This document shows positions 58,514 through 64,000 of a stretch of DNA of 64,000 nt, in pieces. The notes under the pieces are model-generated. The model was not told the DNA's origin, searched no databases, and saw only the letters and a program-made list of their open reading frames with translations. Position numbers and translations under genes: made by a program. This stretch comes from Burkholderia contaminans (lineage in GTDB: Bacteria; Pseudomonadota; Gammaproteobacteria; Burkholderiales; Burkholderiaceae). Numbering within the stretch: position 1 is the stretch's first letter; each line of letters begins with the position of its first letter. The stretch spans positions 248,001 to 312,000 of the forward strand of contig NZ_CP090643.1 of the NCBI RefSeq assembly GCF_029633825.1, written 5' to 3'.

Positions 58514-58783
58514 ATGAGCAATCACGGTGAGCCACCGGAATTTCCGTCGCAATGGGCGGAGCAGCAAAGCCTTCGGGTCGTGAGCGACGAAGACGCTAGA
58601 AAATACGTGTTGGCGGATCTCAAGGCGATCGTCGCGGAGAAATTTGCTGCCGGCGAAGGGGTCGTCACGATCGGCCCGGACACTCCCGACGAAGTAATCC
58701 TTCGAACGATCAAGCAGGCGGTTTCGCTCGGCAAACCCTTCATGGTCGTGCCGCCACATCCGCTCATCCATGAAGACTTCTGA
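58514..58783 (+). CDS. hypothetical protein of the small-gene chain
   Basis: An 89-residue soluble protein with a good ribosome site (GGAG, 10 bases before ATG 58514). It has a helix (EDARKYVLADLKAIVAEKFA) and a beta-alpha-beta-like part (GVVTIGPDTPDEVILRTIKQ, KPFMVVPPHP). No family recognised; intact by appearance. Confidence 0.55.
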   Translation: MSNHGEPPEFPSQWAEQQSLRVVSDEDARKYVLADLKAIVAEKFAAGEGVVTIGPDTPDEVILRTIKQAVSLGKPFMVVPPHPLIHEDF

Positions 58784-58806
58784 ACCCACGGAAAACGAGT
58801 CCATCG

Positions 58807-58897
58807 ATGGCCAGCTTGCGAGCGCTGCATCGACTGGGCGAGGCGGCGGATCGACAACAATTACCGACTCGGCGTGAACAAGGTGCCACATAGATAA
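58807..58897 (+). pseudogene. small CxxC gene with a probable frameshift
   Basis: After the leader CCCACGGAAAACGAG an ATG stands at 58807, but its frame gives no sensible protein. The neighbouring frame from the same place reads RWPACERCIDWARRRIDNNY and then RLGVNKVPHR to TAA 58897, with a C-x2-C motif and natural-looking composition. A one-base loss or gain near the start would explain it. Low confidence because the gene is so short. Confidence 0.3.
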
Positions 58898-58911
58898 CGG
58901 AAAATTGCTCG

Positions 58912-59325
58912 ATGGACTTGACCAAGATCGACTCTACCGGTGGCGCAGTTTCACCGACTGACGTTGACGGACGATGGGTAGTTCTGCAAAGCAGGCTGGA
59001 CAAAGTTCGTGCCGAGGTGCCTACGCCTCTAGCGTCGGGCACGTCAGCGGGTTGCGACCTGACGTTCTGGTCTGAGGACGCTTCAATCACCGTGTCGGCG
59101 ACACAAGGCGAAATGCTCGTAGGGTATCTGGTCGTCGTTCGGAAAAGCGATTGGCTTCTTGGCGGTGACGTGGCGGTCAAAAAGGCTTATCGCAGAGCCG
59201 GTATCGCAACCGCGATGTACGACTTTGCAGAGGAAGTGATGGGCGCGAAGTTTCGCCCTTGTACGCCGCACTCGGTACACGCGGCGGCGTTTTGGTCGGG
59301 TCGGACGCGTAACACTAACGCATAG
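58912..59325 (+). CDS. GNAT-like N-acetyltransferase
   Basis: A 137-residue protein; leader TAACGGAAAATTGCTCG precedes ATG 58912. The C-terminal half has the acetyl-CoA-binding pattern VKKAYRRAGIATAMYDFAEE (compare 'v.p.yRg.GIg..L...a.e'), after a core strand (MLVGYLVVVRKSDWLLGGDV). The N-terminal part is less typical. The substrate is unknown. The C-terminus (HAAAFWSGRTRN) fits the last GNAT strand, where 'A..FW...' is common. Confidence 0.65.
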   Translation: MDLTKIDSTGGAVSPTDVDGRWVVLQSRLDKVRAEVPTPLASGTSAGCDLTFWSEDASITVSATQGEMLVGYLVVVRKSDWLLGGDVAVKKAYRRAGIATAMYDFAEEVMGAKFRPCTPHSVHAAAFWSGRTRNTNA

Positions 59326-59423
59326 ATATATTCCTGGACGCCTGATCGTTGCCGCTCATGGCGGCAACCGTGAGTCGTCCGACTCAAAACGACAGCCGGC
59401 CGCGCCGGCGAAGGAAGCGAGAA

Positions 59424-59600
59424 ATGCTTATCAGGATTGAAGTGTCGGACGCGGACCTCGAAGCAATGGAGTGCGAGTCCATCGAAGAATTCGAGGAACA
59501 AATCCGCAATCAGCTGGATAACGGGGTTGTTACGAGCGATGGCGGCGCCGGAGCCGATTGGATGGCCGAGTACGATCTAGAAGTCGTCAAGGTTGATTGA
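59424..59600 (+). CDS. 58-residue acidic protein of the small-gene chain
   Basis: Start ATG 59424 after AAGGAAGCG. Reads as a compact acidic protein: MLIRIEVSDADLEAMECESI, EEFEEQIRNQLDNGVV, ending DLEVVKVD. No family recognised. Upstream (59347-59390) two small hairpins occur (GTTGCCG-n7-CGGCAAC and GAGTCG-tc-CGACTC). Confidence 0.5.
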   Translation: MLIRIEVSDADLEAMECESIEEFEEQIRNQLDNGVVTSDGGAGADWMAEYDLEVVKVD

Positions 59601-59621
59601 GACGTATCGGAGAACACGACG

Positions 59622-59864
59622 ATGGACGCCAAGACAATGATCGATGACGCGCGTCGCTACCGCGAGCAGGAAGCGCTGGTAGGTAAGGGTGGGGTTGTGG
59701 TGTTGTTTCAAGGTGAGGTTCAAGGTTAGGTGAGCCAATTGCGCACCCCTGAGCATTGGCGACCCGGCTGCGTCGCGGTCGATGAGCGAGGTCGCATGTG
59801 GACGAGCATCGCGGGTAGCGAGCGTGATGGCGCGCTGATGTGGCTCGCGAATCACGAACTGTAG
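59622..59864 (+). pseudogene. 80-codon gene interrupted by an in-frame TAG
   Basis: Leader TATCGGAGAACACGACG, then ATG 59622. The frame reads MDAKTMIDDARRYREQEALV, GKGGVVVLFQGEVQG, meets TAG at 59727-59729 and continues in the same frame as VSQLRTPEHWRPGCVAVDER, MWTSIAGSERDGALMWLANH to TAG 59864. The two halves make one plausible small protein; the expected residue at the stop is Trp (TGG). Either a nonsense mutation or a readthrough codon. Confidence 0.5.
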
Positions 59865-59880
59865 GAAAACTGGAAAGGCT

Positions 59881-59911
59881 ATGAAACCCACTGCGATGAA
59901 CTCATTGGTGG
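59881..59911 (+). pseudogene. start of a gene cut off by the transposon
   Basis: GGAAAGG precedes ATG 59881; the frame reads MKPTAMNSLV and stops in TGA only because the transposon end begins at 59912. The rest of the gene should lie beyond the other transposon end, outside the window. Confidence 0.45.
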
Positions 59912-59919
59912 TGTGAACC

Positions 59920-59979
59920 GACAATAGAGCTCGACACAAGACAATAGTTCTTGACACAAAACAATAGAGTTTGACACAA
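59920..59979 (+). repeat. three tandem 20-bp transposon end repeats (TnsB sites)
   Basis: GACAATAGAGCTCGACACAA, GACAATAGTTCTTGACACAA and AACAATAGAGTTTGACACAA follow each other without spacer at 59920, 59940 and 59960. Tn7-like ends carry such transposase-binding repeats. The promoter of tnsA must lie within or directly after them, which suggests autoregulation by the transposase. Confidence 0.85.
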
Positions 59980-60024
59980 ACGAATGCCTCGCTATACTGC
60001 ACGATTTTGTTCGACCGGGCGGAT

Positions 60025-60873
60025 ATGCGAGGGCGACGTTTCAAGACGCAGAACGACATCGACAGGTACGTGGCGCAAGGCTACGGACAGGGTTCCGGTG
60101 TGGACTACAAGCCGTGGCTTCGCGTACAGGACGTGCCATCGCGTGGCCGTTCTCGAAAGGTTAAGGGCCTCAAGACTGGGCGCGTCCACCACGTGCTCTC
60201 CGATCTCGAATACGCGTACCTTGTGGTACTCGAATTCTCCGAGCGCGTGATCGATATCCGGGAGCAGTTCCCGTTGCTCCCAGTTTCGCCGATCCAGGAT
60301 GTCGCGACGCAGCGTGGCATTCGATATCCGCGTTATGCTCAAACAACGGTGCCGTTCGTGATGACGACCGATTTCGTCGTCACCGTCAGGACAGACGACG
60401 GTTTGGCGCGTGAATACGCTCGTACCGTGAAATACGCGGACGAACTGTCGTCAGGGAACAGGCTCCTGCGCACTCTGGAAAAGCTCGAGCTCGAGAGAGC
60501 CTGGTGGTTGCAGCGCGGGGTTGACTGGCAGATCGTCACCGAGCAGAGCGTGGATCCCGTGCTCGCCAGAAATCTCATCTGGCTTCGCGGCAGCGCGCAG
60601 ATCGAGCGAGACATGCAAAGTGATGAGCTACGCGCCCGGTTCGTTGAGGGCATTGGGGATGCCGGAAGCCATGACCGGACCCTGTCGTCGCTTCTGCGCA
60701 CGGTCAGCTATCGGCTGCGCATGCCTTATCCGGATGCCGTCAAGCTTTTCAAGTATCTGATCTGGCACAAGGTACTCCTGGTTGATCTCAGGACGCCGAT
60801 GTTGTTGACATCGCAAGCACCTAAGATTCAGGTCATGGCGAGTGGTGCGGCGCCCATAAAGCGGGCGGCGTGA
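60025..60873 (+). CDS. tnsA: TnsA-like transposon endonuclease
   Basis: A 282-residue protein. I start at ATG 60025 (MRGRRFKTQNDIDRYVAQGY); the frame is open from TTG 59971, but that lies in the end repeats. The family opening GSGVDYKPWLRVQDVPSRGR, VKGLKTGRVHHVLSDLEYAY is clear. Catalytic candidates of the restriction-like fold are Glu in SDLEYAY, Asp in MTTDFVV and Lys in ARTVKYADEL. The C-terminal winged helix (SSLLRTVSYRLRMPYPDAVK) contacts TnsC. TnsA cuts the 5' ends of the transposon, allowing cut-and-paste movement. Confidence 0.88.
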   Translation: MRGRRFKTQNDIDRYVAQGYGQGSGVDYKPWLRVQDVPSRGRSRKVKGLKTGRVHHVLSDLEYAYLVVLEFSERVIDIREQFPLLPVSPIQDVATQRGIRYPRYAQTTVPFVMTTDFVVTVRTDDGLAREYARTVKYADELSSGNRLLRTLEKLELERAWWLQRGVDWQIVTEQSVDPVLARNLIWLRGSAQIERDMQSDELRARFVEGIGDAGSHDRTLSSLLRTVSYRLRMPYPDAVKLFKYLIWHKVLLVDLRTPMLLTSQAPKIQVMASGAAPIKRAA

Positions 60874-60874
60874 C

Positions 60875-63079
60875 ATGGCCAATACGATTGCATTGCCCAA
60901 TACGGTTATCGAAGCACTGTCTGATCAGCTACCGTTTGAAGGGATCGCCCGTATTCTCTGGATCGACGAAGCGGCTGCAAAGACCACGTTGATTACGATA
61001 GCGGAGACGCCAAGGAAGCCGTGGGTCGTCGCGAGTGAGGATGTTCGCATGTGGTTCCGGCGCGGCGACGTCCGGCCCAGTCAGTTCCGGTTGCCGGCCT
61101 ATATGCTTCAGGTTGAAGAGGATATCCCGAAGGGCGAACGGGAAATACGGGATCGCAACTGGGAGCGCATTGCTCGTCTGGTCGACACGGCAGTACCGGG
61201 TGAAATTTTCGAGGGACGCGCGATGGGCGCGCTCGTCGCGCTGCATGCCGAAGCGACAGGGGCGCAACGCAAGACCCTGTACCGCCTTCTCTATCGATAC
61301 TGGACGTTCGGGCAAATTCGCAATGCATTGTTGCCGAACTACGAGAACGTCGGAGCACCTGGTAAGGCTCGCGTGTTCGCTGCCGGCAAGCGCCCCGGGC
61401 GTCCGCCGAGGCATTCCGCGACGCGCGGCGCACATTGCGGAAAGATTCTTGGCGAGGACGACAAGAGCTTTATCAGGATCGGGTACTCCCTCTTCAAGAA
61501 CAACGAAGTGGCGTCCGTGACGGACGCTTACCATCGCACCTTGAGACGATTCTACGTCGAGGAACACGTTGTACCCGGCACATCGACGGACGATCTCACG
61601 CTCAAGCCGCTAGACCAGTTGCCGAGTCTGCGGCAGTTCAGCTACTGGGGGAAAAAGGCGTTTGACGATCTGACCGTCCAGCGCTCGCGTGCGGGCGAGC
61701 GGCGCTGGCAGAAAGATCATCGCGGGCTGACGGGACGCGCTGGCGACGGGGTGTATGGCCCCTGTCACCGCTTCGAAATCGATGCGACGATCGCCGACAT
61801 TTATCTCGTGAGCCGGTACAACCGGAACTGGGTGATCGGTCGTCCTGTGATTTACGTCGTCGTCGACGTGTTTTCGACCATGATCGTCGGTATCTTTGTT
61901 GGCCTGGAAGGACCGGGCTGGAACGGCGCCCGTCACGCGCTGTTTAACGCGTTCACCGACAAGGTCGCGTTTTGCCGCACGTACGGCATCGAGATTGAGT
62001 CGTCCGCGTGGCCCTCGCACCATCTTCCGCACGAACTGATGGCCGACCGGGGCGAAATGCTCGGGCAGGCGGCCGAGGGCCTTGTGGCTGGGCTGGGCAT
62101 TGATATAGCGATCGCGCCACCGTTCCGGCCCGACTGGAAGGCGATCGTGGAGAGCCGGTTTCGCCTGCTGAACAAGACGTCGCAGATCCACTGGATCCCG
62201 GGCGCAGTCAGGGAGCGGATTGCCGAGCGCGGCCAGCGCGATTACCGCCTGGATGCCGTCCTCGATCTGGCGGAGTTCACCAACATCATGATCAGCAGCG
62301 TGCTGCATTACAACCACCACAGCCGCCGACCGGACCGGCTCACAACGGACATGATTCACGAGGAACTCGAACCATCGCCCATCAATCTGTGGCGTTGGGG
62401 GATGGAAAATGGGCTGGCAACTCCCAATACGCAACCTCATGACCTCGTGTATCTGCATCTGCTGCCACGCGAAAGCGCCTCGATCCAGCGCGGTGGGATC
62501 TGCTTCAAGGGCATGTACTACACGTGCGCCTACGCGATTGAGCAAAACTGGTTTGCGAGGGCGCGCAGAGACGGGCGCCGCACCGTAACCGTCTGGTACG
62601 ACCCGAATGATACGACGCACGTGTGGCTCCAGGACAGCAAGCGCAACTTTGTGCGCTGTGACCTGCTCGCTTCGGAGGAGCGGGTCGCACAACGCCGGCT
62701 GGAGGAAGTGCTGGACATGCTCAAAATGACTGGATCGCCGACAGGCGAAAGCACATATGCGGCGCTCAACGACAGGATCCGCCTGGACGCGCATATTGGT
62801 GCGGTAGTTGGACAGGCCCAGATGGACAAGCGAGCGGCGCAGCCGGTCGCGCCAGTGCCGGTCAGCAACCAGGCAGCGGACATCAAAAGGCATCGGGCGT
62901 TCGAAAAGGCAGCCGAGCGGCAACGCCCGGTGACGTTGCCGGGCCCCGATCAGCATGCGGTGGATGTGCCCGTAACCACGCCGGCTTCGTCGAGTGTGGC
63001 CGAGGCTTATGCTGGCGAGCGCGGCGGCGAAGTGTTAAGCCTGCTTGGACGACTACGCGACAAGGGGACGAGGTCATGA
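60875..63079 (+). CDS. tnsB: TnsB-like DDE transposase
   Basis: A 734-residue transposase of the Mu/Tn7 class. N-terminal DNA-binding domains (about 1-280) precede the catalytic core with D303 (FEIDATIADIYLVSRYNRNW), D391 (HELMADRGEMLGQAAEGL) and E427 (PFRPDWKAIVESRFRLLNKT). The long C-terminal region (about 560-734) includes a likely TnsC-contact tail (SVAEAYAGERGGEVLSLLGR). It cuts and joins the 3' ends. It starts one base after the tnsA stop and its TGA overlaps the tnsC ATG. Confidence 0.92.
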   Translation: MANTIALPNTVIEALSDQLPFEGIARILWIDEAAAKTTLITIAETPRKPWVVASEDVRMWFRRGDVRPSQFRLPAYMLQVEEDIPKGEREIRDRNWERIARLVDTAVPGEIFEGRAMGALVALHAEATGAQRKTLYRLLYRYWTFGQIRNALLPNYENVGAPGKARVFAAGKRPGRPPRHSATRGAHCGKILGEDDKSFIRIGYSLFKNNEVASVTDAYHRTLRRFYVEEHVVPGTSTDDLTLKPLDQLPSLRQFSYWGKKAFDDLTVQRSRAGERRWQKDHRGLTGRAGDGVYGPCHRFEIDATIADIYLVSRYNRNWVIGRPVIYVVVDVFSTMIVGIFVGLEGPGWNGARHALFNAFTDKVAFCRTYGIEIESSAWPSHHLPHELMADRGEMLGQAAEGLVAGLGIDIAIAPPFRPDWKAIVESRFRLLNKTSQIHWIPGAVRERIAERGQRDYRLDAVLDLAEFTNIMISSVLHYNHHSRRPDRLTTDMIHEELEPSPINLWRWGMENGLATPNTQPHDLVYLHLLPRESASIQRGGICFKGMYYTCAYAIEQNWFARARRDGRRTVTVWYDPNDTTHVWLQDSKRNFVRCDLLASEERVAQRRLEEVLDMLKMTGSPTGESTYAALNDRIRLDAHIGAVVGQAQMDKRAAQPVAPVPVSNQAADIKRHRAFEKAAERQRPVTLPGPDQHAVDVPVTTPASSSVAEAYAGERGGEVLSLLGRLRDKGTRS

Positions 63080-64000
63080 CGCCTGCCGGAATACTCGTTG
63101 CCGCCGAATATGCCGATTCGCCCATTGCGCAATATCAGGGCAATCCCCTCATTGAGGCATTGCCGCCGATCCGCTCGGAAGCGGACGCCGCGGCTTGCAT
63201 GGCGCTGTTTCCCGATGAGCCCGGCGGCGAAACCGGGCTGTCGAAGGAAGTCCGCCTGCACTGTATCGACCGGTTGCTGCACCTGGTTCAGCCACTCCCG
63301 ATTCATCTGGAACTTGAGTCGGCGTTGTCCGCTTTGATACGCAGCGGCTATGTCGGCCGCAATCCCCTGTCGCAGTCGACGTGGCGGCACGTGTATTCGC
63401 TTGCCCTCGGTCAGGCAAAAGAAAGCGGCTTCCGTTCGACGGCTTCCACGCTGAGTGTCGTGGGCTTGAGCGGGATCGGCAAATCGACGGCACTGGAGTC
63501 CATCCTGCGACTCTACCCGCAGGCGATTCGCCACCGGCAATACCGGAGGCAGGAACTGGTTCAGGTCCAGATCCCGTGGCTGAAGATCGAATGTCCATTC
63601 GACGGTTCGCTTACCGGGTTATGCCACGCGTTCTTTCGCGCTCTCGACCGGGCCATCGGAGAGGAACGGTATGCCAGACGCTATCGTTCGATCCGGGGCA
63701 TTGTCCAACTCGTCCATCAGATCGAGCAGATCGCGAGTACCCATTTCGTCGGCGTGTTGATCATCGACGAATTGCAGCATCTGCGGGTTGCAAAGACGGG
63801 CGGCAAGGAGAACATGCTTAATTTCTTCGTCAACCTCATCAACAGCATCGGCATTCCGGTCGTGTTTGTGGGGACCAATTCCATGATCGAACTATTCTCC
63901 GACGTGATGCGTAATGCGCGACGCGCCACAGGTCTGGGGCTGAGCGACTTCCGGCAACCGAAGCGCGATGATCCGGCGTGGGCACTGCTAGTCGATGCCG
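63076..64000 (+). CDS. tnsC: TnsC-like AAA+ regulator, partial (runs off right edge)
   Basis: ATG 63076 overlaps the tnsB stop (ATGA); 308 codons are visible without a stop. Walker A is SVVGLSGIGKSTALES (127-142); Walker B is VGVLIIDELQHLRVAKT (226-242), followed by the sensor region NSIGIPVVFVGTNSMIELF. This is the TnsC/TniB-type ATPase that links the transposase to a target-selecting protein. It is longer at the N-terminus (about 110 residues before the P-loop) than minimal TniB, as is usual for Tn7 TnsC. Confidence 0.88.
   Translation, partial: MTPAGILVAAEYADSPIAQYQGNPLIEALPPIRSEADAAACMALFPDEPGGETGLSKEVRLHCIDRLLHLVQPLPIHLELESALSALIRSGYVGRNPLSQSTWRHVYSLALGQAKESGFRSTASTLSVVGLSGIGKSTALESILRLYPQAIRHRQYRRQELVQVQIPWLKIECPFDGSLTGLCHAFFRALDRAIGEERYARRYRSIRGIVQLVHQIEQIASTHFVGVLIIDELQHLRVAKTGGKENMLNFFVNLINSIGIPVVFVGTNSMIELFSDVMRNARRATGLGLSDFRQPKRDDPAWALLVDA

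Larger units (their letters stand above)
59912..64000 (+). mobile_element. Tn7-like transposon, left part (right end outside window)
   Basis: The element begins TGTGAACC at 59912, followed by three tandem 20-bp repeats and then tnsA, tnsB and tnsC in the Tn7 order with start/stop overlaps. The preceding five bases are GGTGG; a target duplication cannot be checked because the other end is not in the window. The targeting genes (TnsD/TniQ or others) would follow tnsC. Confidence 0.88.

Noticed and set aside
59971..60024. TTG 59971 as start of tnsA.
   Set aside because: It lies in the third transposon end repeat; family members start close to the motif at 60025.

Overview
The window reads as a 64 kb piece of a large conjugative plasmid (or plasmid-like island) from a Burkholderiaceae host such as Burkholderia, Paraburkholderia or Caballeronia. 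The clues are the high GC content, a short beta-proteobacterial H-NS of the SGRGRAPLW type, an iteron-controlled Rep_3 initiator, a parAB system with its own site array, and a P-type T4SS joined to an IncI1-like thin pilus. No rRNA, tRNA or CRISPR array was seen. The host assignment is an inference from protein style.

Layout, left to right. 1-4.4 kb: a Ser/Tyr-rich secreted protein running off the left edge, a DUF1173-type protein, a small HTH-like protein and a tyrosine recombinase. 4.4-5.5 kb: a gene-poor, hairpin-rich stretch with a strong minus-strand terminator, a candidate structured RNA. 5.5-11.5 kb: a plus-strand block with a ParA/StbB-like ATPase, coiled-coil proteins and a FlhD-like/FlhC-like pair, probably a plasmid master activator of the SetCD/AcaCD kind. 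11.7-30 kb: lytic transglycosylase, an outer-membrane protein, the shufflon (XRE regulator, rci, one invertible segment flanked by two sfx sites, pilV) and a continuous minus-strand run pilM, retraction-type ATPase, pilS, pilR, pilQ, pilO, pilP, pilN, pilL, a VirB9-like protein, virB10, virB9, virB8. 30-42.3 kb: virB6, 5, 4, 3, 2, 11, then a DUF4400-like protein, a hypothetical protein, the coupling protein and a TraI_2-type relaxase-like protein that lacks the HD ligands.

42.3-49.5 kb is the maintenance core: about 18 iterons, the Rep_3 initiator, eight parS-like palindromes, parA, parB and a membrane protein. 49.5-59.9 kb is a cargo region: acyltransferase, H-NS, a lipoprotein, an ASCH protein, an O-antigen-ligase-like protein and a chain of very small genes with a recurring GGAAA leader, several of them broken. 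At 59,912 a Tn7-like element begins (three 20-bp end repeats, tnsA, tnsB, tnsC); it cuts into the next small gene and leaves the window on the right.

How it fits together: Rep, iterons and ParAB/parS maintain the replicon. TraD, the TraI-like protein and VirB2-11 would move DNA. The thin pilus, with a tip adhesin switched by Rci, would select or hold recipients. The FlhDC-like pair is the best candidate for switching transfer on. Two points need attention first: pilV carries a one-base frameshift just before the shufflon, and the relaxase-like protein appears catalytically empty.
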